Assembly: GCF_006715485.1 (NCBI RefSeq)
Contig: NZ_VFNH01000001.1
Span: 1,612,001-1,676,000, forward strand
Source: Herbaspirillum sp. SJZ107
GTDB taxonomy: Bacteria > Pseudomonadota > Gammaproteobacteria > Burkholderiales > Burkholderiaceae_D
DNA length: 64,000 nucleotides
Reading direction: 5' to 3'
The stretch's first letter is position 1; each line of letters starts with the position of its first letter. The position numbers and the translations under genes are program-made. Below the pieces are notes generated by a model. The model was not told the DNA's origin. It ran no database searches and saw only the letters and a list, made by a program, of their open reading frames with translations. Shown piece after piece: positions 18,779-26,865 of this stretch.

Positions 18779-19297
18779 ATGCCGTCCTACGTTCACCGCC
18801 TCGCCCGCATCGAAGACCTGCCCGTCATCGTCGACATCTACAATTCCACCATTGCCTCGCGCGAAGTCACCGCCGACACCGAACCGATCACGGTGCAGTC
18901 GCGCGAAGGCTGGTTCGCCGACCACACCCCGGAACGGCGTCCGCTGTGGGTGATCCACGATGCCGCCGACACGTCCGAGAACCCGGCAGTGATCGGCTGG
19001 CTGTCCTACTCGAACTTCTATGGGCGCCCGGCGTATTCGGGCACGGCCGAGCTGTCGATCTATATCGCCGAAGCATGGCGCGGCAAGGGCATCGGAAAAT
19101 ATTGCCTGGAGCAGGCGATGGCGTTCGCGCCGAACGTCAATGTGCATACCTTGCTCGGGTTCATCTTCGGGCATAACGAACCGAGCCTGGCCCTGTTCCG
19201 CAAGTATGGTTTCGACACCTGGGCGCATTTCCCGCGGGTAGCGAACCTGGATGGGATCGAGCGCGACCTGATCATCCTGGGCAAGCGGGTCGCATAA
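18779..19297 (+). CDS. GNAT N-acetyltransferase (phosphinothricin acetyltransferase-like)
   Basis: This 172-residue protein has the GNAT acetyl-CoA motif EAWRGKGIGKYCLEQAM and the later GFIFGHNEPSLALFRKYGF, in the pattern of the Pat/YncA subgroup. YSNFYGRPAYSGTAELSIYI is also typical of that subgroup. It probably acetylates a small amine such as methionine sulfone or a glutamine analogue; the substrate is unproven. The gene lies between pilZ and tatD on the same strand. Confidence 0.88.
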   Translation: MPSYVHRLARIEDLPVIVDIYNSTIASREVTADTEPITVQSREGWFADHTPERRPLWVIHDAADTSENPAVIGWLSYSNFYGRPAYSGTAELSIYIAEAWRGKGIGKYCLEQAMAFAPNVNVHTLLGFIFGHNEPSLALFRKYGFDTWAHFPRVANLDGIERDLIILGKRVA

Positions 19298-19339
19298 GAC
19301 CCACCGGCGCCCGATTGCGGGCTCGCGTACAATGTCGGC

Positions 19340-20122
19340 ATGTATATCGATTCCCATTGCCACATCAATTTCCCCGAGCTCGCCGCCCGGATGCCCGAGA
19401 TCCTCGCCAGGATGGCCGAGAACAAGGTCACCCACGCCCTGTGCGTGTCGGTCGACCTGCCGGACTTCCCGGGCGTGCTCGCGCTCGCTGAGCAATATCC
19501 TCATATATATGCGTCGGTCGGCGTCCACCCCGACTACGAAGACACGCCGGAACCGACCGTCGAGCAGCTGGTCGAGATGGCGAATCACCCGAAGATCGTC
19601 GCCATCGGCGAAACCGGGCTCGACTATTACCGCCTGGAAGGCGACCTCGAGTGGCAGCGCGAGCGTTTCCGCACCCATATCCGCGCCTCGCGCGCGACCC
19701 GCAAGCCGCTGATCATCCACACCCGCGCCGCCAGCGCCGACACCATCCGCATCCTGCAGGAAGAGGGTGCCGGCGTGGAGCAGGGCGGCGTCGCCGGCGT
19801 GATGCACTGCTTTACCGAAAGCCTGGAAGTGGCGCAGGCGGCGATCGAGATGGGTTTCTACATCTCGTTCTCCGGCATCGTGACCTTCAGGAGCGCGAAA
19901 GACCTGCAGGCCGTGGCCAAGGCGCTGCCGCTGGACCGCATCCTGATCGAGACCGACTCGCCCTATCTTGCGCCGGTGCCCTACCGTGGCAAAATGAACG
20001 AGCCGGGCTTCGTGCCGCACGTGGCCGAGTTCCTGGCGACCCTGAAGGACGTGCCGCTGCGCGAAGTTGCCGACCGCACGACCGAGAACTTCCACACCCT
20101 GTTCAACGTGCCGAAGGACTGA
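19340..20122 (+). CDS. tatD: TatD family metal-dependent hydrolase
   Basis: This 260-residue TIM-barrel enzyme has all the metal-binding motifs: IDSHCHINF at the start, GETGLDYYR, KPLIIHTRAA, HCFTES and ETDSPYLAP. The family are exonucleases or D-tyrosyl-tRNA deacylase-like hydrolases; YcfH, beside holB/pilZ in other genomes, is the closest type. It is followed by an ankyrin protein gene three bases on, so an operon is likely. Confidence 0.94.
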   Translation: MYIDSHCHINFPELAARMPEILARMAENKVTHALCVSVDLPDFPGVLALAEQYPHIYASVGVHPDYEDTPEPTVEQLVEMANHPKIVAIGETGLDYYRLEGDLEWQRERFRTHIRASRATRKPLIIHTRAASADTIRILQEEGAGVEQGGVAGVMHCFTESLEVAQAAIEMGFYISFSGIVTFRSAKDLQAVAKALPLDRILIETDSPYLAPVPYRGKMNEPGFVPHVAEFLATLKDVPLREVADRTTENFHTLFNVPKD

Positions 20123-20125
20123 TCC

Positions 20126-20770
20126 ATGCTGCTGCGCCGCGCGCTGTATTCGATTCTGCTGTCAGCCACGGTCTCGCTGGCCGTGGCGGCCACCCCGGCC
20201 CAGGTCAGCACTTTCTTCCGCGCGGTACAGATGGACGACGCGCGCACGGTCAAGACCATGCTCGGCGCCCAGGTCGACCCCAACGACACCAATCCGATCG
20301 GTGGCGAACCGCCGCTCGTGCTGGCCCTGCGCGAAGGGTCGATGGAAGTGTTCAGGACGCTGCTCGAGCATCCCGGCACCCGCGTCGACACGCCGGCCAT
20401 CAACGGCAACACGGCGCTCATGATGGCCGCCTTCAAGGGCAACCGGCCGGCCGCCGAAGCGCTGATCGCCAAGGGTGCGGCCATCAACCGCCCGGGCTGG
20501 ACGCCGCTGCACTATGCGGCGGCGGCCGGCGACGATGCCATCGCCGGCCTGCTGCTGGAACACGGCGCGAAGATCGATGCGCTGTCGCCGCGTGCCAGCG
20601 GCAGCTACACGCCGCTGATGCTGGCCGCGCGCGAAGGCAAGGAAGAGACCGCGCTGTTCCTGCTGAAGCATGGCGCCGATCCCCGCCTCAAGAATGGCGA
20701 AGGCCTCACGGCAGCCCAGATCGCCGCGCGTGCCGAGCACCCTTCACTGGCCAAGGCGCTGACGCGCTGA
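20126..20770 (+). CDS. Secreted ankyrin-repeat protein
   Basis: This 214-residue protein has a signal peptide (AVAATPAQ at its end) and about four ankyrin repeats: PPLVLALREGSMEVFRTLLE, NTALMMAAFKGNRPAAEALI, TPLHYAAAAGDDAIAGLLLE and TPLMLAAREGKEETALFLL. It is probably periplasmic and a protein-binding scaffold; the partner is unknown. Coupling to tatD is common in this family of bacteria. Confidence 0.9.
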   Translation: MLLRRALYSILLSATVSLAVAATPAQVSTFFRAVQMDDARTVKTMLGAQVDPNDTNPIGGEPPLVLALREGSMEVFRTLLEHPGTRVDTPAINGNTALMMAAFKGNRPAAEALIAKGAAINRPGWTPLHYAAAAGDDAIAGLLLEHGAKIDALSPRASGSYTPLMLAAREGKEETALFLLKHGADPRLKNGEGLTAAQIAARAEHPSLAKALTR

Positions 20771-20915
20771 GGGTTGCGCCAGCCGCCATAAGCGCCGAAC
20801 TGGACCGGAAAAGTTCGTTTCCTCAACGCATCAATTCTTTCTCTGCATGGCGATAATGGCTACGTGATCAATAACACGGCGCCAGCGACAACGCGGCCTC
20901 CACTGAAGGAATTCC

Positions 20916-21845
20916 ATGCTGAACGAACGCGAAATCGAGAGCTGCTACCTGGGTCAATTCATCCCGGTCCACTATCACCACAACATGCTGATGGACCATA
21001 ACCGGATGCACAGCTTCAAGTCGGCGATCTTCCACGCCGTCAAGCCGGGCGCCAAGGTGCTCGAACTGGGCGGCGGTACCGGCGTGCTCTCGTTCTTCGC
21101 GGCCCAGCAGGCCGACAAAGTGTATTGCGTGGAGTTCAACCCGGACATGGTGCGCGAGGCGCGCCGTTTCCTGGCGATGAACGAAAACGGCCACAAGGTC
21201 GAGGTCGTGCACGCCGACGCCTTCGACTACCTGCCGCCCGAGCCGGTCGACATCGTGATCTGCGAAATGATCCACGTCGGCATGCTGCGCGAAAAGCAGG
21301 TCGAGGTGATCGAAGCGTTCAAGCGCCGCTACCTGGCGCGCTTCGGCGGCCCGCTGCCGGTGTTCCTGCCGGAAGCCGTCATCATGGCGGTCCAGCCGCT
21401 GCAGGCGGAGTACGATTTCGAAGGCTTCCACGCGCCGATCATCCAGTTCCAGCCGACCAACGTGGTCTACCCGGGCACGGTCGAACTGGCCCAGCCGGGC
21501 GTGTACAGCATCCTCGACTTCAGCCAGCCGGTCGATTCCCTGATCGCCTGGGAGGGACAGTTCCTGGTCGAAAAGGCCGGCAGCCTGAATGCGCTGCGTT
21601 TCATCACCAAGAACGTGCTGTCGATCATCGAAGAGCGCGGCACCACGATCGACTGGCTGAACCACTACATGACGCTGCCGCTGGCGCGTGCGATCGAGGT
21701 GCAGCCGGGCGACATCGTGCAAGTGAGCTTTGCCTACCGAGCGGGCGGGTCGATTCCGTCGCTGGAAGCGTCGATCCGGACCGAGGTGGTGGCGAAGTAT
21801 GAGGAACAGGTGGCGCAACGGGCTGCCGAGGCCGTGTTCGCCTGA
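20916..21845 (+). CDS. PRMT-like SAM-dependent methyltransferase
   Basis: This 309-residue protein has a class I methyltransferase N-domain and a beta-rich C-domain. LELGGGTGVLSFFAAQ is SAM motif I and VYCVEFNPDMV holds the ribose-binding acidic end. The upstream MLMDHNRMHSFKSAIF and the later ICEMIHVGMLREK resemble the helix and double-E loop regions of protein arginine methyltransferases. That suggests a protein (or small guanidine) substrate, but only one glutamate of the loop is obvious. It is monocistronic, with a REP-like hairpin after it. Confidence 0.75.
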   Translation: MLNEREIESCYLGQFIPVHYHHNMLMDHNRMHSFKSAIFHAVKPGAKVLELGGGTGVLSFFAAQQADKVYCVEFNPDMVREARRFLAMNENGHKVEVVHADAFDYLPPEPVDIVICEMIHVGMLREKQVEVIEAFKRRYLARFGGPLPVFLPEAVIMAVQPLQAEYDFEGFHAPIIQFQPTNVVYPGTVELAQPGVYSILDFSQPVDSLIAWEGQFLVEKAGSLNALRFITKNVLSIIEERGTTIDWLNHYMTLPLARAIEVQPGDIVQVSFAYRAGGSIPSLEASIRTEVVAKYEEQVAQRAAEAVFA

Positions 21846-21873
21846 TTGCAGGCCAGGTTCGTCAGCGTGGAAA

Positions 21874-21901
21874 CGTCGCCCCTGCGCAGTCAGGGGCGAC
21901 G
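21874..21901. repeat. REP-like palindrome, single copy
   Basis: CGTCGCCCCTG and its complement CAGGGGCGACG flank a six-base loop, 33 bases after the methyltransferase stop. The same core recurs at 39240-39318 and 43901-43928. There is no T-run, so it is not a classical terminator. Confidence 0.65.
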
Positions 21902-22037
21902 GCTGTTTCTGCACCATTCGCCCCCGCATTTCCCCCACTTATCGTCTACACGGCCCATCCATCGCATCCGCGTTGCCGCTCCCGGACGATACGCTTACAG
22001 TAAGCGCATCGTTCAACCCACCCTGATGGAGCCAACA

Positions 22038-22226
22038 ATGCTGGGTTTCCTGGTCTGGCTGTTCCTGCTCTTCCTGTGCTGGCCGCTCGCGCTGCTGGCC
22101 CTGGTCCTGTATCCGGTGTTCTGGCTGCTCCTGCTGCCGTTCCGGCTGATCGGCATCGGCGTCGAGGCCGTGTTCGAGCTGCTGCGCGCGATCGTCATGC
22201 TGCCGGCGCGGGTGCTGGGCCGCTGA
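22038..22226 (+). CDS. Small hydrophobic membrane protein
   Basis: This 62-residue, very hydrophobic protein has one long or two short helices (FLVWLFLLFLCWPLALLALV and FWLLLLPFRLIGIGV). GGAG eight bases before supports the ATG at 22038; an ATG at 22026 is the alternative. Function unknown. Confidence 0.6.
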   Translation: MLGFLVWLFLLFLCWPLALLALVLYPVFWLLLLPFRLIGIGVEAVFELLRAIVMLPARVLGR

Positions 22227-22369
22227 AGGCGTGCAGCCGGATGGGGGCCGCAAATGCGTTGTTGAGAATCCAGTGTGCGTCCATTAACAGACGCTCGGGT
22301 AAGCTTGGCTTATCGTCAACCTTACCGATGGCTGTCATCCGTCAGCCATGCTTATAAAGGAAAACGACT

Positions 22370-22597
22370 ATGCGCCTGGACGTCTATCGCAGAGCCGAAC
22401 ACGACGGCAAATTCTCTTACCTGGTGGTTCCGGAAACGAAGAACATTCCCGAAGAAGCCACCAACACCGACTGGGAAGTCGAAGCCCGTGCCGTCGAAGT
22501 CGACGACAATGCTTCCGACCTGCCGGATTACCAGATCGAGAACGTGAGTGGCCAGCTGGCCGAAAAAGGGTACGCCGTAACTTCCCTGACGCATTAA
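22370..22597 (+). CDS. Small conserved soluble protein (possibly DUF6139)
   Basis: This 75-residue acidic protein begins MRLDVYRRAEHDGKFSYLVV and contains IPEEATNTDWEVEAR. It resembles a small Oxalobacteraceae protein family that I associate, with limited certainty, with DUF6139. No signal peptide or membrane segment. It has its own promoter region and a purine-rich site (AAAGGAAAA) before the ATG. Confidence 0.65.
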   Translation: MRLDVYRRAEHDGKFSYLVVPETKNIPEEATNTDWEVEARAVEVDDNASDLPDYQIENVSGQLAEKGYAVTSLTH

Positions 22598-22744
22598 TCT
22601 TCACCGGCTTGTAGCGCAGTCACGACAGACTGTGCCACCGGGCCGCCGCTGCACCGCCAGCCCGCCGATCGGCAGACCGGCGGTGCACGCCTGTTTCTGC
22701 CCTATGGTATCCTTGCGCCTCGATGAAATGCGTTCGGAGGCGTA

Positions 22745-23644
22745 ATGAAGTGGGCAGTGGTCGGTTTTCTCATCCTGTCGGTGTTGCATATCCATTTCCG
22801 GGGGAAGGTCCGTCTGCCGTTCGGCCGCCAGCTGTTCGACCATTCGTCGTTCATGGCACCGATCAACATCTTCATGCACCTGTTTTCTCGGGTGCCGAGC
22901 ACGCCCTACATTCCGGTGCGCGAATTCCCGGAACTGGCGGTGCTGCAGCAGAACTGGCAAGTCATCCGTGACGAAGCCGAAAACCTGCTGGCCCTCAAGA
23001 AGATCAAGGCGTCCGAAGAGAACAACGATGCCGGCTTCAATTCCTTCTTCAAGACCGGCTGGAAGCGCTTCTACCTGAAGTGGTACGACGCCAGCCACCC
23101 GTCGGCCGAGCGCCTGTGCCCGCGCACCTATGCATTGTTGAAAAATATCCCGTCGGTCAAGGCAGCGATGTTCGCCGAACTGCCACCGGGCGCCAAGCTG
23201 AACCCGCACCGCGATCCGTTCGCCGGCTCGATGCGCTACCACCTGGGCCTGGCTACGCCGAACGACGACCGCTGCTTCATCGACGTCGACGGTACGCCGT
23301 ACAGCTGGCGCGACGGCGAAGGCGTGATCTTCGACGAAACCTATATCCACTGGGCCATCAACGGCAGCGACAGCGACCGCGTGATCCTGTTCTGCGACGT
23401 CGAGCGCCCGATGCGTTTCCGCTGGGCCCAGGCGGTCAACCGCTGGCTCGGCCGCACCATGATGACGGCGGCGGCGTCGCCCAACGAAACCGGCGACCAG
23501 ACCGGGCTGGTAAGCAAGCTGTTCCGCATTTCGCACGTGATGGGGCAGTACCGCCGCCGTTACAAGGCGTGGAACAAGACGGCGTACAAGGCGACCAAGG
23601 TTGCCTTGATCGTGGGCCTGGCGGCACTTGTGTACTACATCTGA
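22745..23644 (+). CDS. lpxO: Aspartyl/asparaginyl beta-hydroxylase family, LpxO-like
   Basis: This 299-residue Fe(II)/2-oxoglutarate dioxygenase is anchored by an N-terminal helix, with a second hydrophobic helix at the C-terminus (VALIVGLAALVYYI). The iron site is visible as HRDPFAGSMRYHLGL, then FDETYIHWAING, with the 2-oxoglutarate arginine in SDRVILFCDVERP. LpxO hydroxylates a secondary acyl chain of lipid A and has the same length and membrane layout; a peptide substrate cannot be excluded. It ends before a bidirectional terminator. Confidence 0.8.
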   Translation: MKWAVVGFLILSVLHIHFRGKVRLPFGRQLFDHSSFMAPINIFMHLFSRVPSTPYIPVREFPELAVLQQNWQVIRDEAENLLALKKIKASEENNDAGFNSFFKTGWKRFYLKWYDASHPSAERLCPRTYALLKNIPSVKAAMFAELPPGAKLNPHRDPFAGSMRYHLGLATPNDDRCFIDVDGTPYSWRDGEGVIFDETYIHWAINGSDSDRVILFCDVERPMRFRWAQAVNRWLGRTMMTAAASPNETGDQTGLVSKLFRISHVMGQYRRRYKAWNKTAYKATKVALIVGLAALVYYI

Positions 23645-23665
23645 TCGCTACGCTGTACCGTAACG

Positions 23666-23695
23666 AAAAAGGGCCACCGGAGTGGCCCTTTTTTA
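23666..23695. terminator. Bidirectional intrinsic terminator
   Basis: The stem GGGCCAC/GTGGCCC (23671-23688) has a four-base loop, five A before it and a six-T run after it. It can stop both the lpxO-like gene (+) and the amyloid export operon (-), whose last gene ends at 23711. Confidence 0.88.
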
Positions 23696-23710
23696 TTGCT
23701 GCCGCACCGC

Positions 23711-25123
23711 TTACAGGTTGAACGGCATCCGCACCATCAAGGTCACGTCCGGCGTATCGCGCGTCATGCCGGCGCCGACCGACAGGTTCAGCGTGCGGTT
23801 GTGGCTCAGGCGGTAGGAACCGCCCAGCAGCAGCGTACCCAGCTGGATGCGCACCGAGCCCGGGATGATCTGGCCGTTCTGGCGCATGCGCGACACCGAG
23901 CTGTGGTCGTAGCCGATACTGAACGAAGCCTTTTCGTTCAGAGCCAGGCCCATGCCCACGTTGAAGCCGAACACGTTGCCCGGATCGATCTCGCCCAGCA
24001 GTTCGCGTTCGCCGTTCAGCACGGTGCGGTAGATATTCCCGCGCTTGAAATTCTTGGTGTAGCTGAAGGTACCGAAGAAGATGGCCGGGTCCGACGGCAG
24101 CAGCCAGGTCACGCTCGGCTGCAGCGAATAGAAGCCGGAACCGGTCGGCAGATCGAGCGGCAGGCCGGTGCCGGTGACATTCTGGCCGACGCAGCGGGTC
24201 GCGCAGTCGGTGACGACTTCGAACGGATCGCGGCCGGTACGCGACTTGAAGCGCATGCCGGCGATGTAATACGGCTTGTCGGCGCCGCCGTCGTTCAGCT
24301 GGTAGCGCCAGCCGAGTTCGATGTCGCCGATGCCCTTGCCACTGGTCTGGAAAGCGCGTTCGGCGGCGGTGCCGGTGAAGATCTCGCGGCTGACGGTCGA
24401 ATCGCTGCGGTAGACGTAGGGAATCTTGGCTTCGACTTCGAAGCGGTTGCCGACGCCGTAGCGGAAAGTGGCGGCGCCGGTCGTGCTGTTGCGCTTGACC
24501 TCGCGCACGTCCAGCAGGCCGATCAGGATCGCCGGAATCACGGTGTAGCCGACCAAAGCGACACGGTTGCTGGACGAATAGCCGTACTGGATCGACGGTT
24601 CGAACACCACCTTGCCGTGCGGGGTCAGCACGCCCGGCGTTTCGAAGATCGGTGCCACTTCGGGCTGGCGTTGCTGGGCCTGTTCCGGGGCGCGGCCGAC
24701 GGCGCCCTGTGGCGACGGCGCGGTGCTGCCGGTGACCGGGGCCGGCAGGCCGGCCTGCGGCGCGTCGGCGCCGCCGGTGCCGCGCAGGATGTCGAGCGGC
24801 GCCGCAGCGGCGACACCGTTGGCCGCGCTGTTGCTTGGGGCCGCGCCGGGCGCCGGGCTGTCCGCCCAGTCCTTGCTGACGACCGGGCCGGTGCCGCGCA
24901 GGCGGTCGAGCTGGGACGGGCTGGCGGTGCCCACGGGCGGCTTGACGCCGCTGGCGCGCAACTGGCGTTCGAGGTCGTCGACGCGGGCGCGCTGTTCTTC
25001 CAGCTGTTGTCGCATGATTTTCAACTGCTCGGCCAGGTCGGGCGCGGTCTGCGCGCCGGCCGGAATGCAGGCCAGGGCCGCGGCGAGCCCAATCACGCTG
25101 TACAGCGCTGGAATTTTTTGCAT
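23711..25123 (-). CDS. FapF-like outer-membrane amyloid export pore
   Basis: This 470-residue secreted protein has a signal peptide (ending PAGAQ), an N-terminal coiled coil (about 28-60: LAEQLKIMRQQLEEQRARVDD), a Pro/Ala-rich linker to about 150, and a beta-barrel. FEPSIQYGYSSSNRVALVG, then GNRFEVEAKIPYVYRSD, and the C-terminal strand VTLMVRMPFNL fit FapF, which exports amyloid subunits through a coiled-coil-gated pore in Pseudomonas. A generic outer-membrane transporter annotation is possible. It is last in the operon, 23 bases after the small secreted gene. Confidence 0.78.
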   Translation of the reverse strand: MQKIPALYSVIGLAAALACIPAGAQTAPDLAEQLKIMRQQLEEQRARVDDLERQLRASGVKPPVGTASPSQLDRLRGTGPVVSKDWADSPAPGAAPSNSAANGVAAAAPLDILRGTGGADAPQAGLPAPVTGSTAPSPQGAVGRAPEQAQQRQPEVAPIFETPGVLTPHGKVVFEPSIQYGYSSSNRVALVGYTVIPAILIGLLDVREVKRNSTTGAATFRYGVGNRFEVEAKIPYVYRSDSTVSREIFTGTAAERAFQTSGKGIGDIELGWRYQLNDGGADKPYYIAGMRFKSRTGRDPFEVVTDCATRCVGQNVTGTGLPLDLPTGSGFYSLQPSVTWLLPSDPAIFFGTFSYTKNFKRGNIYRTVLNGERELLGEIDPGNVFGFNVGMGLALNEKASFSIGYDHSSVSRMRQNGQIIPGSVRIQLGTLLLGGSYRLSHNRTLNLSVGAGMTRDTPDVTLMVRMPFNL

Positions 25124-25146
25124 CGTTTCTTACTCCGGTTGTGCCG

Positions 25147-25665
25147 TCACCTTCCGGTCGCGGCGGTGTTGAGTGCGTTCGAAAGTGTCGACTGGAAGTT
25201 CATCGCTTGCAGCATGCCCCGGGTGTCGACACTGGCGTTTATTATAGTTGCATTATTAATAATCTGATTGTTCAGGCTGTTTTGAATCACGGTCCCGCCC
25301 ATGGCACCGGAGCCGAGCTGGACGTTGAAGGTACCGCTGCCGTTCTGGATCAGGTTCAACTGGTTCGCGGCCTCGGGCGACAGCGTGGTCCTGCCGGCGG
25401 CGAGGCTGCCGAGGTCGCCGAAGTTCATGCTGGTGGTGGCCGCCACGTTGCCGTTGACGGTGACGATGCGGTCGATCCCCAGCGAGACGGCGAGGCCGCT
25501 CGGGTCGGTGAAGCCGCCGCGGTATTCGTCCAGCGAGGCGGGCGCGACGGCATTCGCATCGCTGAAGCCGGCGGCGCCCGGGGCCGTATCGGCCGGGGCC
25601 GCCATGCCGTTCATGGCGAAGGCGAGGGCGGCGCCGGCCAATCCGATCTGGAGGATGGTGCGCAT
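25147..25665 (-). CDS. Fap-like small secreted protein (minor subunit candidate)
   Basis: This 172-residue protein has a signal peptide (MRTILQIG to NGMAA). Its C-terminal third reads GTVIQNSLNNQIINNATIIN, a motif shared with the two other secreted proteins of this operon. The composition is rich in Asn, Ala and Gly, as expected for amyloid-associated proteins such as FapE. AGGAG precedes the ATG. Its position between the C39 peptidase and the pore gene supports a role as minor subunit or nucleator; this is inference. Confidence 0.65.
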   Translation of the reverse strand: MRTILQIGLAGAALAFAMNGMAAPADTAPGAAGFSDANAVAPASLDEYRGGFTDPSGLAVSLGIDRIVTVNGNVAATTSMNFGDLGSLAAGRTTLSPEAANQLNLIQNGSGTFNVQLGSGAMGGTVIQNSLNNQIINNATIINASVDTRGMLQAMNFQSTLSNALNTAATGR

Positions 25666-25676
25666 GGATTCTCCTG

Positions 25677-26366
25677 TCAAAAATCGCCCGGTCCGAACTT
25701 CGGCAGCGAGCTGATGTCCAGTACCAGGCGGCTCATCGCCTGATCGAGCGGCGCGCGCGGCGCGGCACGCCAGTCGGCGGTGAGGTTGAATTGCGGCCGG
25801 GTCGGCGATTCGTGGATCACGAAAAGCAGCTTGGTCGGCCAGATGGCTTCGAAGTGGTCGCGCGTGATCGCGCGCGTGCCCGCCGACGGATCGCCGATCA
25901 GGATGCGGCCGTCGTCGGCGCCCTTGATCACCACGAAGTGGTTGTAACCTTTTTCGGTCACCAGCACGATGGCGGGGAGTTTGGCCTCGAACAGCTTGTC
26001 GAGGGGCTGGCGGAAGCCGTCGGACTTGAAGCCGATGGTCGCCAGGTAGCGTTGCATGTCGAGCAGCGAAAAGCCTTCGCGGCGGATCTTGGCCTGGTCG
26101 CCATGTTCCCACATGGCCTGGAAGGCGGTCGTTTCGCTGATCGGATAACCGTAATGGTGGGTCAGCAGGGTGGCCAGCGCGGCGGAGCCGCAGCTGAAGT
26201 CGTACTGCTGGCGGGTGGTGGAAAGAAAGCGGAGTTCTTTCAGGCTGTGCATCGGCACGCGGTAGGTGGGACCGCTGGCAAGCGACATGTCGGCCGCTTG
26301 GGCGCCGGCGGATCCCAGGAGCGCGCACGTGACGAGAGTTGCGAGTGACAGTGCGCTGCGTTTCAT
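25677..26366 (-). CDS. FapD-like C39 peptidase-domain protein
   Basis: This 229-residue protein has a signal peptide (GAQAA at its end) and a C39-type cysteine protease domain. Visible are QQYDFSCGSAALATLL (cysteine at 59 with the oxyanion glutamine before it), the histidine in KGYNHFVVIKG, and the aspartate in LIGDPSAG, a full catalytic set. C39 domains cut after double-glycine leaders; in the Fap system FapD is the periplasmic protease needed for export. Its ATG overlaps the stop of the upstream small gene (ATGA). Confidence 0.82.
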   Translation of the reverse strand: MKRSALSLATLVTCALLGSAGAQAADMSLASGPTYRVPMHSLKELRFLSTTRQQYDFSCGSAALATLLTHHYGYPISETTAFQAMWEHGDQAKIRREGFSLLDMQRYLATIGFKSDGFRQPLDKLFEAKLPAIVLVTEKGYNHFVVIKGADDGRILIGDPSAGTRAITRDHFEAIWPTKLLFVIHESPTRPQFNLTADWRAAPRAPLDQAMSRLVLDISSLPKFGPGDF

Positions 26367-26800
26367 TTCATCTGCAGGTTGATGATGGTGGCGTTCTGGA
26401 TCAGGACGTTGGCGCCGCTGTTCTGGATCACCACCGGGATACCGGACATGTTGGCAAAGGAACCGGAATCGATGATGTTGTTACCGGTCATGACGTTGAC
26501 GGCACTGTTGCCGTTGACGCCGCCTTCAAGGTTCGCGGTGTTGTTCGTGGTATGGGTATCGGTGCCGCCACGTTGCCGCTCGAGCTTGGCGCTGCCCTCG
26601 TCCTGGGTGGCCTGCACCGCCTCGTGGCCGCTGCTGATCCCGAACTCGGCCCGGAACAGCGAACGCGCGTCGGCCGTACGGGCGTCTGCGGGCTGGTCCG
26701 TGGCGGCCGAGGCCGCGGAGGCAAGCGTCACGAGCGCTGCAAAGGCCTGAAGCTTGGCCCAGGCGTGGAGCGCCTTGCGTTGAGAGACTGGATGCTGCAT
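26363..26800 (-). CDS. Fap-like small secreted protein (second minor subunit candidate)
   Basis: This 145-residue protein has an N-terminal hydrophobic signal (AFAALVTLASAASA). It ends with GIPVVIQNSGANVLIQNATI, then INLQMK, the motif that also closes its neighbours. A middle Asn/Gly-rich stretch (TNNTANLEGGVNGNSAVN) is amyloid-like. It is the first gene after the internal terminator at 26818-26855, with only a weak GGGGTAGAA site, so low expression relative to the large subunit is expected. Confidence 0.62.
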   Translation of the reverse strand: MQHPVSQRKALHAWAKLQAFAALVTLASAASAATDQPADARTADARSLFRAEFGISSGHEAVQATQDEGSAKLERQRGGTDTHTTNNTANLEGGVNGNSAVNVMTGNNIIDSGSFANMSGIPVVIQNSGANVLIQNATIINLQMK

Positions 26801-26817
26801 GTTCTACCCCCTTGCGA

Positions 26818-26855
26818 CAAAAAAAACTGCCGCACCTCGCGAGAGGTACGGCAGT
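26818..26855 (-). terminator. Intrinsic terminator inside the amyloid operon
   Basis: Read on the minus strand, ACTGCCGTACCTC and GAGGTGCGGCAGT form a 13-pair stem (one G-U pair) with a four-base loop, followed by eight T. It starts about ten bases after the large subunit's stop codon. It should stop most transcripts and let a minority reach the export genes. Confidence 0.88.
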
Positions 26856-26865
26856 CAAGCTCGGA

